Below, one piece after another: positions 43,416-53,202 of a stretch of DNA of 64,000 bases; the first letter of the stretch is position 1, and every line of letters begins with the position of its first letter. This DNA comes from JAIVJZ01 sp035645695 (lineage in GTDB: Bacteria > Acidobacteriota > Blastocatellia > Pyrinomonadales > Pyrinomonadaceae). The stretch covers positions 1 to 64,000 of the forward strand of contig DASQMC010000040.1 in the NCBI GenBank assembly GCA_035645695.1. The letters run 5' to 3'. The notes under the pieces were generated by a model. It was given only the letters and a program-made list of their open reading frames with translations, had not been told where the DNA came from and searched no databases. The translations under genes and the position numbers were made by a program.

Positions 43416-44042
43416 ATGACCACGTTGCTGCCTGCGCTGTCCATCATCGCCGCCTACTTTGTGGGTTCGATCCCTTTCGGATATTTGATCGTGTACGCGA
43501 GGGGCGGCGGCGACGTGCGTGAGACGGGGTCGGGCGGGACGGGCGCGACGAACGTAACGCGCCGCGCGGGCAAGGGCGCGGGCGTTTTGACGCTCTTGCT
43601 GGACGCTGCAAAGGGCGCACTCGTCGCTCTGCTCGCGCGCTGGCTGCTCGCTCCGGGCTTCGGCGTTAACTGGTGGGTGGCAATCGCCTCGATAGCGGTC
43701 GTCGCCGGGCACGTCTTTCCGGTGTGGTTGAAATTTCGCGGCGGCAAAGGCGTGGCGACGGGGCTTGGCGTGTTCCTGATTTTGACGCCCGCCGCGCTCG
43801 CGCCGGCCGCGCTGGTCTTTCTCCTCGTCGTGTGGGCGACGCGCTACGTCTCGCTCGCTTCGATCACGGCCACGGCGACGCTTCCCCTGTTCATCTGGCT
43901 CATTGGCGACAGAGGGACTTCCGGCGCGTCGGCCGCCCCCGTCATGTCGGTTGCCGTGGCGGGCGGCGCGCTCATTATCTTCATGCACCGCGCCAATATC
44001 GGCAGGCTGCTGAACGGCACGGAGAGCAAGCTGAAAGGATGA
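43416..44042 (+). CDS. plsY: Acyl-phosphate glycerol-3-phosphate acyltransferase
   Basis: This membrane enzyme (about 208 aa) acylates glycerol-3-phosphate in phospholipid synthesis. Signature motifs are FVGSIPFGYLI, GSGGTGATNVTR, GHVFPVWLKFRGGKGVATG and, near the C-terminus, FMHRANIGRLL. Hydrophobic segments match five to six TM helices. The ATG at 43416 has GGAG two bases upstream; a TTG at 43386 is a longer alternative. gpsA, making the substrate, follows across a heptamer repeat. Confidence 0.93.
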   Translation: MTTLLPALSIIAAYFVGSIPFGYLIVYARGGGDVRETGSGGTGATNVTRRAGKGAGVLTLLLDAAKGALVALLARWLLAPGFGVNWWVAIASIAVVAGHVFPVWLKFRGGKGVATGLGVFLILTPAALAPAALVFLLVVWATRYVSLASITATATLPLFIWLIGDRGTSGASAAPVMSVAVAGGALIIFMHRANIGRLLNGTESKLKG

Positions 44043-44112
44043 AGTCGGAACGATGAACGATGAACTGAAAGACAACTGCTTTAACTTCATCGTTCCGCGT
44101 TCCGACTTCATC
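44038..44112. repeat. Heptamer-type inverted repeat between plsY and gpsA
   Basis: The left arm 44038-44064 contains GAACGAT units. The right arm 44086-44112 matches its reverse complement at about 24 of 27 positions. The plsY stop codon lies in the left arm; gpsA starts seven bases after the right arm without a Shine-Dalgarno. Confidence 0.85.
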
Positions 44113-44118
44113 GTTTGA

Positions 44119-45138
44119 ATGATGTCTCACATCGCGATCATCGGTGCGGGCGGTTGGGGCACGGCGCTCGGGTTGGTGGCGGGGCGCGCGGGGCATGCGG
44201 TGAAGTTGTGGTCGCGTAACGCCGAGGTCGTTGCCGGGATCAACGAGCGGCGCGTGAACTGTGTCTATCTGGCCGCGCACGAGTTTGTGGGCGATGCGCG
44301 GGCGACATGCGAGTTGGGCGAGGCGGTGCGGGGCGCGCAGGTCGTGATACTGGCCGCGCCGTCGCACGCGACGCGCGATCTGTTAGAGCGGATGGCGAGC
44401 GAGTTGCGCGCCGAAGTCGTGCTGGTGAGCGCGACGAAGGGCATCGAGATCGAGACGGGACAGCGCATGTCGGAAGTGGCCGGGGAGGTTTTGGGGAGAG
44501 AGGTTGCCGCCCGCTTCGTGTGCCTGTCGGGGCCTTCGTTCGCGCAGGAGGTTGCGGCGGGACATCCGACAGCCGTCGTCGCCGCCGGTTACGACGCGCG
44601 CGCGACGCTCGTCGTGCAGGCGGCGCTCAGTTTTGAAAATTTTCGTGTCTATACGAACGGCGATCTGGCCGGGACGGAACTCGGCGGCGCGGTCAAAAAC
44701 GTTATCGCGCTGGCGGCGGGCATGGTCTACGGTTTCGGTCTGGGGTCAAACAGCATCGCGGCATTGATCACGCGCGGGCTGGCCGAGATCACGCGGCTGG
44801 CGTTGGTTGAGGGCGGCCGTGCCGAGACGCTGGCGGGGCTGGCGGGCCTGGGCGATCTGGTGTTGACCTGTACGGGCGCGTTGTCGCGCAATCGTTACGT
44901 CGGGCAGGAGTTGGGGCGCGGTCGCACGCTCGAAGAGATTTTGGGCGGCATGCACGAAGTCGCCGAAGGCGTGCGCACGACGCGCGCGGTTAAATTGCTG
45001 GCCGAGAGTCGCGGCATCGAGATGCCGATCACGGAGCAGGTTCATGCCGTGCTTTACGAAGGCAAAAGCGTGCGCGCGGCGGCCGAAGATTTAATGGCGC
45101 GGCCTCTGCGCGGCGAATTCTCAGGGATGAATTCGTGA
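44119..45138 (+). CDS. gpsA: Glycerol-3-phosphate dehydrogenase [NAD(P)+]
   Basis: This enzyme reduces dihydroxyacetone phosphate to glycerol-3-phosphate for phospholipids. It has a Rossmann fold with IIGAGGWGTALGLVAG, LVSATKGIE, LSGPSFAQEVAAGHPTAV, the GAVKNVIALAAGMVYG catalytic Lys region, and GLGDLVLTCTGALSRN. The 339 aa are normal. It lies between plsY and smpB; its TGA overlaps a possible GTG start of the latter. Confidence 0.95.
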   Translation: MMSHIAIIGAGGWGTALGLVAGRAGHAVKLWSRNAEVVAGINERRVNCVYLAAHEFVGDARATCELGEAVRGAQVVILAAPSHATRDLLERMASELRAEVVLVSATKGIEIETGQRMSEVAGEVLGREVAARFVCLSGPSFAQEVAAGHPTAVVAAGYDARATLVVQAALSFENFRVYTNGDLAGTELGGAVKNVIALAAGMVYGFGLGSNSIAALITRGLAEITRLALVEGGRAETLAGLAGLGDLVLTCTGALSRNRYVGQELGRGRTLEEILGGMHEVAEGVRTTRAVKLLAESRGIEMPITEQVHAVLYEGKSVRAAAEDLMARPLRGEFSGMNS

Positions 45139-45176
45139 TCGCGAACTTGAGCCGGACGCTTAAGAAAGTTTTGAAA

Positions 45177-45644
45177 ATGGCAGAAGCAGATGAAGTAAAA
45201 ATATTGTTGACGAACCGCGCGGCGTTTCATGAATACCATATTCTGAGCACTTACGAGGCGGGCGTCGCATTCAAAGGCACGGAAGTGAAAAGCGTCCGCG
45301 CCGGGCAGATTCAGTTGAAGGAGTCTTACGTCTCCGTGCGCGACGGCGAGGCGTGGTTGTTTAATGCGCACATTTCGCCGTATGCTTACGGCAATCGCGA
45401 TAATCACGAAGCTACGCGCACGCGGAAACTTTTGTTACACCGACGTGAGATAGATAAACTGGAGCAAGAGGCTACCGTTAAAGGCATGACGCTCGTCGTC
45501 ACGCGGGTTTATGTGAAAAAGGGGCGCGTCAAGTTTGAAATCGGCGTGGCGCGCGGCAAAAAACTTTATGATAAACGCGAGACCGAGATGCGTCGGACGG
45601 TTGATCGCGAGACGCAGGCGCAATTAAAAGAGCGCAATCGTTAA
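45177..45644 (+). CDS. smpB: tmRNA-binding protein SmpB
   Basis: This ribosome-rescue cofactor has 155 aa from the ATG at 45177. Motifs are LLTNRAAFHEYHILSTYEAG, VRAGQIQLKESYV, WLFNAHISPYAYGN and KLLLHRREIDKL. The basic C-terminal tail KKLYDKRETEMRRTVDRETQAQL is the part that enters the decoding channel. A GTG at 45135 overlapping the gpsA stop would add 14 residues. pepA follows after 7 nt. No ssrA gene is seen in the window. Confidence 0.96.
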   Translation: MAEADEVKILLTNRAAFHEYHILSTYEAGVAFKGTEVKSVRAGQIQLKESYVSVRDGEAWLFNAHISPYAYGNRDNHEATRTRKLLLHRREIDKLEQEATVKGMTLVVTRVYVKKGRVKFEIGVARGKKLYDKRETEMRRTVDRETQAQLKERNR

Positions 45645-45651
45645 TCAGGAG

Positions 45652-47229
45652 ATGAAAATTCAAATGGATATTCAAGTGAGCACCGGTCGTGTGGGCGATG
45701 CTGACGTACAAGCCCTCGCCGTGGCGGTTTTCAAAGATGAACCCGCGCACGAGGGCTTCCTGCAAGAACTGGACGGGGCGACGGGCGGCCTCATCAAGTC
45801 GATCATCGAATCTGAAGAACTCAAGGGCAAAGAGGGCGAAACCGCCTATGTGCATCTCGGCGACGCGCATGGCGAGTTGAAGGCGAAACGTCTGCTGCTC
45901 GTCGGCGTCGGCGAGCGCGACGGTTACGGGGCGGCGCAGGTGTCGCAGATGGCCGGGACGGCTGCTCGCGCCTTGCGCGCACGCAGCGTTAAGACAATCG
46001 GGTTGATCACGCGCGCGGCGGAGTCCGACGCGGAGCGTTCGGCGGCGGTCGCCGTCGAAGGCGTCCTGATGGCGCTGTATGAGACGGACAAATATCGCAC
46101 TTCGGAGAAAGAGGAGCGCACCATCGAGCGCCTCGTCATCGTCGCGCAAGGCGCGAGCGAGGACGCGCTGAAGCGTGGCGCGGAGCGCGGACGCATTATC
46201 GGCGAATCAGTCAATTTCACGCGCGACCTTGCCAACGAACCGGGCGCTTACATGACGCCGACGATCATGGCCGAACGCGCGCGCGCCATTGCGAGCGAGT
46301 TCGGTTTGGAAGTTGACGTGCTGGATCGCGAGCGCATGGAAGGCGAGGGAATGGGATCGCTCCTCAGCGTGGCTCGCGGATCGGAAGAGCCACCGGCTCT
46401 GATCATCTTGAAGTACACGCCCGAAGGATTTAATGACGGCGCACAGGGCGGCGGTAAAGTAGTCGGCGGCGGCGACGGGTTGCTCGCGTTCGTCGGCAAG
46501 GGCGTGACGTTCGATTCGGGTGGCATCTCGATCAAACCCGGCGAGAACATGGAGTTGATGAAGTATGACATGACGGGCGGCGCGACTGTGCTCGGGGTGA
46601 TGCGTGCCGTGGCGCAGTTGAAGCCGCCGATGCCGCTTTTGGGCGTCGTGCCTGCGACGGAGAATTTGCCTTCGGGGAAGGCCACCAAGCCGGGCGACGT
46701 GGTGCGCGCCATGTCGGGCAAGACTATCGAAGTCATCAACACGGACGCCGAAGGTCGCCTGATACTGGCCGACGCCATGTCCTATGCACGAAAACTCGGC
46801 GCGACACAGATCGTCGATCTCGCCACGCTGACGGGCGCGGTATCAATCGCCCTCGGCGATGTCAACACGGGAATTCTCGGTACGGATCAGGAGTTGATTG
46901 ATGAAGTTATAGCGGCGGGCAGGGAAGTCGGGGAGAAGCTCTGGCAGTTGCCGTTGGACAAAGAGTATACGCGTCAGATCAAGTCCGACATCGCCGACAT
47001 CAAGAACGTCGGCGGACGAAAGGCTGGGACGATCACTGCGGCGGCCTTCCTCAAAGAGTTTGCCGACGGTATTTCGTGGGCGCACCTGGACATTGCGGGA
47101 ACGGCGTGGGGCGATGACGCCAAGCCATACCGCTCGAAAGGACCGACGGGCGTCGCCGTGCGCACCCTGCTCAATTTGATCGAGCGCGCCACACGCGCTT
47201 CGTCCGCCGACAAAAGCGAAAAGTCTTAG
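45652..47229 (+). CDS. pepA: Leucyl (cytosol) aminopeptidase
   Basis: This di-metal M17 aminopeptidase has 525 aa. The catalytic domain shows VGKGVTFDSGGISIKPGENMELMKYDMTGG-type segments, with Lys and Asp ligands. The signature NTDAEGRLILADAMSYA follows, then the CxxA-less LGDVNTGILG. The N-terminal domain (residues 10-190) is complete. An AGGAG sits just before the ATG at 45652; an ATG at 45664 has better spacing to it and could be the real start. A strong terminator follows. Confidence 0.94.
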   Translation: MKIQMDIQVSTGRVGDADVQALAVAVFKDEPAHEGFLQELDGATGGLIKSIIESEELKGKEGETAYVHLGDAHGELKAKRLLLVGVGERDGYGAAQVSQMAGTAARALRARSVKTIGLITRAAESDAERSAAVAVEGVLMALYETDKYRTSEKEERTIERLVIVAQGASEDALKRGAERGRIIGESVNFTRDLANEPGAYMTPTIMAERARAIASEFGLEVDVLDRERMEGEGMGSLLSVARGSEEPPALIILKYTPEGFNDGAQGGGKVVGGGDGLLAFVGKGVTFDSGGISIKPGENMELMKYDMTGGATVLGVMRAVAQLKPPMPLLGVVPATENLPSGKATKPGDVVRAMSGKTIEVINTDAEGRLILADAMSYARKLGATQIVDLATLTGAVSIALGDVNTGILGTDQELIDEVIAAGREVGEKLWQLPLDKEYTRQIKSDIADIKNVGGRKAGTITAAAFLKEFADGISWAHLDIAGTAWGDDAKPYRSKGPTGVAVRTLLNLIERATRASSADKSEKS

Positions 47230-47270
47230 AACGCGGCCGACGAGAACCCACAATTTAATACTCACACACG

Positions 47271-47305
47271 GAGGCCGCGCGGAGTGTAACCGCGCGGCCT
47301 CTTTT
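47271..47305 (+). terminator. pepA terminator
   Basis: The 12-bp perfect stem GAGGCCGCGCGG/CCGCGCGGCCTC has a 7-nt loop and a TTTTA tail. Confidence 0.85.
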
Positions 47306-47314
47306 ACCGTCGGG

Positions 47315-47353
47315 TGTCTACTAAAGTTTACAGCCTGTCTACCAAAGTGGACA
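47315..47353. repeat. Two 18-bp imperfect palindromes spaced 21 bp
   Basis: TGTCTACTAAAGTTTACA (47315-47332) and TGTCTACCAAAGTGGACA (47336-47353) differ at three positions, and each is roughly palindromic (TGTC/GACA-like ends). A start-to-start spacing of 21 bp puts them on one DNA face. They lie just upstream of the promoter at 47382, as a tandem operator would. A relic end of an insertion sequence is an alternative. Confidence 0.55.
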
Positions 47354-47381
47354 TTATAGTTACGGAAGATTGCAAAGAAAC

Positions 47382-47409
47382 TTGCATTTTCCTGTAAATC
47401 TGATATTGT
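47382..47409 (+). promoter_or_regulatory. Candidate promoter upstream of the structured RNA
   Basis: TTGCAT (47382-47387), a 16-nt spacer and TATTGT (47404-47409). Start expected near 47416. Confidence 0.45.
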
Positions 47410-47415
47410 CTGGGC

Positions 47416-47535
47416 GCGGCACAGCCATTGCAACACCTGATGGTACCCAGTCAAAGGGGACGGATCACAAATAACTGTCCTTGCCCACTCGGTGACCGCC
47501 CGAGGTAAAGCACCCGCCCCTTTGACTTCCTCCTT
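47416..47535 (+). ncRNA. Candidate structured RNA (unrecognised class)
   Basis: A 10-bp closing stem GTCAAAGGGG/CCCCTTTGAC (47450-47459 with 47517-47526) encloses two smaller hairpins: GGAC/GTCC, then CTCGG/CCGAG around TGACCGC. This makes a three-way junction. A preceding hairpin (CCAT...ATGG) lies at about 47424-47443. A promoter sits just upstream and a T/C-rich run follows. The class is not recognised; it may be an sRNA or a leader of the J-protein gene. Confidence 0.4.
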
Positions 47536-47615
47536 TCATTTCACCGCTCACCCAAACAAGCTCATTCCCGCTTCAACCCGGTATTTTACCGCAGGACGTT
47601 TTTTTCGGAAAATGG

Positions 47616-47621
47616 TATAGT
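47616..47621 (+). promoter_or_regulatory. Extended -10 promoter before the J-protein gene
   Basis: TGG-TATAGT at 47613-47621 forms an extended -10 box. No convincing -35 is seen. It is 90 nt upstream of the J-protein start. Confidence 0.35.
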
Positions 47622-47710
47622 GTCGTTACGGGTTTAACCTTCCTGCCCGGAACGCGCCTAAGTTGTGTGCGTTCCCACGCTGGCTTTTACGGAGTACGGG
47701 ATAAAGCGCA

Positions 47711-48511
47711 GTGGTTGATTATTACAAAATTTTAGGCGTCCAGCGGACGGCCTCGGCCTCGGAAGTCAAGTCAGCATATAGGCGTTTAGCACGGCAGCGA
47801 CACCCCGATCTCAACGGCGGTTCGGAGAAAGCTGCGCGCGAGTTCGCCCTGATCGCGATGGCCTATCGCACGCTGAGCGACCCGCAGGAGCGCACTTACT
47901 ACGATAATCAATTTCGCAAGCGTGCGGGCGAGGCGAGCGAATCATTCCTGCATTCCGATAATCCGCACGCGCGCCGGATGCGTCGCGTGGCCGCGCAGGC
48001 GCGCATGGATCGTGTGGTAGACAATTTGATCGAGGCCGAGCGGCGCGAAAACTTCGCCATGCAGCGCGCCGTTTTCACCACCGTCTCATTATTCCTCTCG
48101 ACCTTTTTCGTAGCCTTGTTCAAACCGCGCTTCTGGCAACTCTTCGGCGGCGTAGGGCGCGCGTTGATGCTCATCCTGTTTTTGATCGGGCTGTGGCATC
48201 TCGTCTCGCGACTGCGCGAATACTTCAGCCGCTACACTTATCAGCCCAGTTCGCTTCACGACTCGGTGACGCACGAAGTTAACAGGTCTGACAAACCGTT
48301 CACGCGCTTCGCCGCTTCAAGTTTTCTCGTCATCGGCTACATGGCCTGTCTCGGCGCGGGTCTCCTCCTCGGCGAGCAGATGTACAGCACGATCCTGACC
48401 GAAGTCCCGTTTCTCTACGACACACAAATCCGCCCCGAATTACTTTTCTATCCTCCCATCGCAGTCCTCGTCATCGACACGATGCACATGATTGCGGCCA
48501 AAATTGATTGA
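47711..48511 (+). CDS. Membrane-anchored J-domain protein
   Basis: The N-terminal 65 residues are a J-domain: DYYKILGVQRTASASEVKSAYRR with the essential HPD in QRHPDLNG. There is no Gly/Phe or zinc-finger region. The rest has about four hydrophobic helices (VFTTVSLFLSTFFVALF, ALMLILFLIGLWHLV, SFLVIGYMACLGAGLLL, and a C-terminal one). It is thus a type III J-protein that should recruit Hsp70 to the membrane. The start is GTG. It stands alone, downstream of the structured RNA. Confidence 0.85.
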   Translation: MVDYYKILGVQRTASASEVKSAYRRLARQRHPDLNGGSEKAAREFALIAMAYRTLSDPQERTYYDNQFRKRAGEASESFLHSDNPHARRMRRVAAQARMDRVVDNLIEAERRENFAMQRAVFTTVSLFLSTFFVALFKPRFWQLFGGVGRALMLILFLIGLWHLVSRLREYFSRYTYQPSSLHDSVTHEVNRSDKPFTRFAASSFLVIGYMACLGAGLLLGEQMYSTILTEVPFLYDTQIRPELLFYPPIAVLVIDTMHMIAAKID

Positions 48512-48943
48512 GCGCGCGAAGGGGCGCGAAAAGATGAAATTGCCCTCTTTCCCACGCGACTTATGCGGAAGACGGTCTTGCGTCTTGACGTGAGTCTCGT
48601 GTATATTGCGCCTCAAGCGGCCTATACGGCGGTCGTTAAATAAGCAAACTTCTTTCAATCGTATTTAGTTCGCGCGAGACGGCGGCACGAGCCAAAAACT
48701 CGTCTGTCTTTACTTGGCGGCTTCGTCGTTCGGTTGCGCTTCCTAACTTGATTACGTGAGCCGAGCGGCTCGCCGGCGGAACAACACACGACTTGCAGGT
48801 GAGAATAAAAGCAGCCTTCGCAAACCACAACCTCGTGCCGACCACAATCAGCCGACGGCCTCCCGAACGTCGCTGCCCGACTCGTCTTTCGAGTTGACAA
48901 GCGCTTCCGGCCGTCCGGCTTCTCAAGTATGGAGGAGCTAGAG
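48512..48943. other. Intergenic region between the J-protein and a small ORF
   Basis: About 430 nt. A short hairpin GAGCCG/CGGCTC near 48760 is the only clear structure; no gene, known RNA or confident promoter is seen. Confidence 0.4.
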
Positions 48944-49210
48944 ATGGCTAAGCGAATCACCGAACGCCAGCGCCTCGCTTTCAAACTCGAATCCCTTACC
49001 GACACGGAAGTCAAAGAGGTGCTCGACTACATTTCCATCATGGAATCAATGCGACGTGCGAGCAGCCCTTCCGGCTTGTGGGATGACGAGTTGGTGACGC
49101 TTCTCGCCGGTGCGCGCGAGAACTTGCGCGCGCGTCAGGCCTTCGAGTGGGAGTCGGTGCGCCGCCGCGCCGACCGCCGCGCCGACGCGTCAACCCCTAC
49201 CCGCGTATGA
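48944..49210 (+). CDS. Small protein of unknown function
   Basis: This 88-residue protein starts at ATG 48944 with GGAGGAG upstream. The first half is an amphipathic helical region (TERQRLAFKLESLTDTEVKEVLDYISIMESM), and the rest is Arg/Ala-rich. Its TGA overlaps the ATG of the HEAT-repeat gene (ATGA), which implies translational coupling. Function is unknown. Confidence 0.7.
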   Translation: MAKRITERQRLAFKLESLTDTEVKEVLDYISIMESMRRASSPSGLWDDELVTLLAGARENLRARQAFEWESVRRRADRRADASTPTRV

Positions 49211-50112
49211 CACGAATGGAAGAGGCTGCGCCCTTCAAGTTCAATCTGCCCATCGCCGCCCGAGGGCACGCTCGCCCGTGCGCGCTCGCGCTCGTGCTGT
49301 TTTTCGTCGCTGTGAGCGGTGCGGCGCGTCTCCACGCTCGAACAACTTATCTCCCGCAAAACTCCCAAACGTCCCTCACACCGCTCCAACGGGAAATAGA
49401 AAAATTACGCGCACTCCTGTCTTCACCCGATGCGGAGGAGCGACGCGAGGCCGTTTCGCGCCTCGGCGCGATGGCGCGACCCGATAGCTCGCGCGCCGTT
49501 CTGCCCGCGCTCAAAGACAGCGCAGTGATCGTGCGTGCCACGGCCGCACGCGCGATTCTGTCTTTGCCCGCGACGGAGGCGGCCGCAGCGTTGTTGCCCC
49601 TGCTCGCGGACAAGGACGAGTTTGTGCGACGCGAAACCGCTTATGCGCTGGGGCAGACGCGCAGCCCCACGGCGTTAGTAGCCCTGGCGACGGCGCTCGC
49701 ACGCGACAGGGAGGCGGGCGTGCGCGGAGCGGCGGCGGTCGCACTCGGCCAGATCGGCGACGAGGCCGCAACGCCCTTCCTGACCGAAGCTCTCGGTCGC
49801 CGCATGGCGCGTTCCGGTTTCCTGAATCGCATCACGTTTCGGCGGACGGAAGAAAACGAGTTTGTGCGACGTTCGTCGGCCGTCGCGCTCGGGCAGATGA
49901 AAAGCCGCGCCGCCGTGCCCGCGCTCATCGCTGCGCTTGCCAACGAACGCGCCGGAGACGACGTGCGCCGGGAAGCCGCCCGCGCGCTCGGTTTGATCGG
50001 CGATCCATCGGCCATCCCGTCGCTCCGCGCCGCGCTTGCAACGCGCGACCCGTATCTCTCGGAAATCGCCTCGGAAGCAATACGCAAACTCGAATCCGGC
50101 AAAGCCACTTAA
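49207..50112 (+). CDS. Exported HEAT-repeat protein
   Basis: From the ATG at 49207, coupled to the upstream small gene, this 301-residue protein has a signal-like hydrophobic segment (ALALVLFFVAVSGAARLHA). About six HEAT/PBS-lyase-type repeats follow, each with an AxxALGxxxxxxAVPALxxAL pattern (VRRETAYALGQTRSPTAL, VRGAAAVALGQIGDEAAT, VRREAARALGLIGDPSAI). Such solenoids bind proteins. It is probably a periplasmic scaffold. A terminator follows. Confidence 0.85.
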   Translation: MTRMEEAAPFKFNLPIAARGHARPCALALVLFFVAVSGAARLHARTTYLPQNSQTSLTPLQREIEKLRALLSSPDAEERREAVSRLGAMARPDSSRAVLPALKDSAVIVRATAARAILSLPATEAAAALLPLLADKDEFVRRETAYALGQTRSPTALVALATALARDREAGVRGAAAVALGQIGDEAATPFLTEALGRRMARSGFLNRITFRRTEENEFVRRSSAVALGQMKSRAAVPALIAALANERAGDDVRREAARALGLIGDPSAIPSLRAALATRDPYLSEIASEAIRKLESGKAT

Positions 50113-50184
50113 CTTGAAGAGGGTTTCCGCCGGGTCTCACAAAGAGGCGAAGGATTCCGGCTATTACTGAATAACTCACAACGC

Positions 50185-50220
50185 AAAAGCCGGAGGCGAT
50201 GAACTCGCGCTCCGGCTTTT
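50185..50220. terminator. Bidirectional terminator
   Basis: AAAAGCCGGAGGCG/CGCGCTCCGGCTTTT stem between convergent genes, with T-runs on both strands. Confidence 0.85.
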
Positions 50221-50255
50221 GTGTTGTTTGGACTGAGTTAGTCGGGCGTTAGCTT

Positions 50256-51461
50256 TTAACTTTCCGATTTCTCGCCGCGTCCCTGACTTTTTCGCGCCGC
50301 TTTGGTTTGCGGAATCGGCAGCCCGACGCCGCCCGACTTGGCCTCTAATTCCTCCGTCTCTTCTTCCACGGGACCGACATCGCTGATCAGCGCGCCGCCC
50401 GAACGTTTCGAGAAGACGAGTTTGTTCTGGCCGTCGGGCAGATCGACGTGAACAAGGTCGCCGAGTCCCACCTGATCCGTCGCCACGAGATTAGAGAGCG
50501 GATAGACGAGGAAGCGTTCTATCGAACGTTTCAGATGCCGCGCTCCGTACTTGTAATCAATGCCCTCTTTGAGCAGCATGTCTTTGGCCGCGTCGGAACA
50601 CTGGAAGACGAACTTCGTCCCGGCCGAGCGCATGATGCGATCCTGCACGGAGGCCAGTTCGAGTTCGAGAATCTGGCGCAGGTGATGCTCCTTGAGACTG
50701 CGGAACACGACCACCTTGTCGATGCGGTTCATGAACTCCGGCGAGAATTTGCGCCGCGCCGCCTCGACCGCCGTCCGGTAAATCTTCTGGTCAACTTCCG
50801 TATCGTTCGGGTTTTTGTCGCCTTTCGGCGTGACGAAGCCCATGCCGCCGGAAATCAACTCGGACATCTCGCGCGCGCCGAGGTTCGAGGTCATAATGAC
50901 CATCGTGTGCGAGAAATCTACGCGGCGGTTGTCGCCGAGCGTCAGGGTCGCCTTGTCGAGAATGCCGAGCAGGAGTTGCCACAGGGAGTCGGACGCCTTT
51001 TCGATCTCGTCGAAGAGGACGAGCGACAGCTTCGTCTCTTCCGTGTGATAGCGGTCGAGATTCTCCTGCGTCAGCATCGGGCTGGTTTCGCGGTGGCCGA
51101 GATAGCCGGGAGGCGATCCGATCAGTTTCGCGATCTCGTGCGAGTGCTGAAACTCCGCGCAGTCGATTTTGATGACCGCGCCGGGGTCGCCGAAGAGGAC
51201 TTCGGCCGCCGCCTCGACGACGCGCGTTTTGCCCGACCCCGTAGGGCCGAGGAAAAGCATCGTGCCGACGGGGCGGTTGAGCGGGTTCATGCCCGCGAGA
51301 AAAATTTGATAGAGGCCGCTCATGCGGCGCACCGCGCGCTCCTGACCGACGATGCGCGTCGAGAGTTTCTCTTCAAACTCCTGCGCCCGCGGACTCTTCT
51401 GATCCGGGTCAAGAAAGACCTTCTCGGTTATTTTTTTCTGTGTTTCCATTGCTGCAATCAT
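50256..51461 (-). CDS. ClpC/ClpA D2-like single-ring AAA+ ATPase
   Basis: This HSP100-type unfoldase of 401 aa has one AAA+ domain only. Walker A is LGPTGSGKT near residue 74, Walker B LVLFDEIEKA, sensor 1 MTSNLGAREM, and the Arg-finger/sensor region SPEFMNRIDKVVVF. A Clp small C-terminal domain follows (DYKYGARHLKRSIERF). After sensor 1 it has SGGMGFVTP, where ClpC and ClpA carry their V/I-G-F/L ClpP-docking tripeptide. There is no N-domain, no D1 ring and no ClpX zinc finger. ATG at 51461 has AAGGAGG nine bases upstream. Confidence 0.85.
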   Translation of the reverse strand: MIAAMETQKKITEKVFLDPDQKSPRAQEFEEKLSTRIVGQERAVRRMSGLYQIFLAGMNPLNRPVGTMLFLGPTGSGKTRVVEAAAEVLFGDPGAVIKIDCAEFQHSHEIAKLIGSPPGYLGHRETSPMLTQENLDRYHTEETKLSLVLFDEIEKASDSLWQLLLGILDKATLTLGDNRRVDFSHTMVIMTSNLGAREMSELISGGMGFVTPKGDKNPNDTEVDQKIYRTAVEAARRKFSPEFMNRIDKVVVFRSLKEHHLRQILELELASVQDRIMRSAGTKFVFQCSDAAKDMLLKEGIDYKYGARHLKRSIERFLVYPLSNLVATDQVGLGDLVHVDLPDGQNKLVFSKRSGGALISDVGPVEEETEELEAKSGGVGLPIPQTKAARKSQGRGEKSES

Positions 51462-51645
51462 CGCGGCCGTCCTCCTTGCCTGAGCGCTGTGGGTGTACCT
51501 GAAAGCTGTCTGCCTGACGGCCTCGTGACCGTCGTACCCATGGCCTCATGCAAAGAACGATCCGTAAGTGTTATTGATGCGCCGGGCGCGGTGTCGGTTG
51601 GCTAAATTGCGCCGCGTTCCCTCCGGCGTTCGAGAGTGAGAACAC

Positions 51646-51674
51646 TATATAAACGACTGCGCGTGATTTGTCAC
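51646..51674 (-). promoter_or_regulatory. Promoter of the AAA+ ATPase gene
   Basis: On the minus strand: GTGACA (51669-51674), a 17-nt spacer and TATATA (51646-51651). It predicts a leader of about 178 nt. Confidence 0.55.
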
Positions 51675-51818
51675 CACAAAATATGCTCCGCCCCGAAACT
51701 TTTTGCGCCGCCCGCCTTTTTCGCAAACTGACAAATAGCGGCATCACCCGACTGACAAATTACCGTCATGGTGCAAAATTTCGGATGGGCGCACCAACAG
51801 GTGTAGAGGGGAAAGAGA

Positions 51819-51848
51819 GAGGGCGCGGCGAAATTTCGCCGCGCCCTC
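51819..51848 (-). terminator. ino1 terminator
   Basis: A perfect 30-bp palindrome, GAGGGCGCGGCGAAA with its reverse complement, lies just after the inositol-phosphate synthase stop; T-rich sequence on the minus-strand side is weak. Confidence 0.7.
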
Positions 51849-51882
51849 CGGGTCTCTATTCGCGTCGTCTGCCGCGCCTCGG

Positions 51883-53202
<1,320 letters not shown>

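Larger units (their letters stand above)
47230..47710. other. Long intergenic region with several regulatory signals
   Basis: This spacer of about 480 nt holds a terminator, two tandem 18-bp palindromes, a sigma-70-like promoter, a candidate structured RNA, and an extended -10 promoter, in that order. No coding potential is seen. Confidence 0.6.
51462..51882. other. Intergenic region: AAA+ promoter side and inositol-synthase terminator
   Basis: About 420 nt on the minus-strand side between ino1 (upstream) and the AAA+ gene. It holds the ino1 terminator, the AAA+ promoter and two direct ACTGACAAAT copies (51727 and 51751). No gene is seen. Confidence 0.5.

Noticed and set aside
50448..51605. 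Plus-strand open frame opposite the AAA+ gene
   Set aside because: No start signal or domain; AAA+ motifs on the minus strand are unambiguous.
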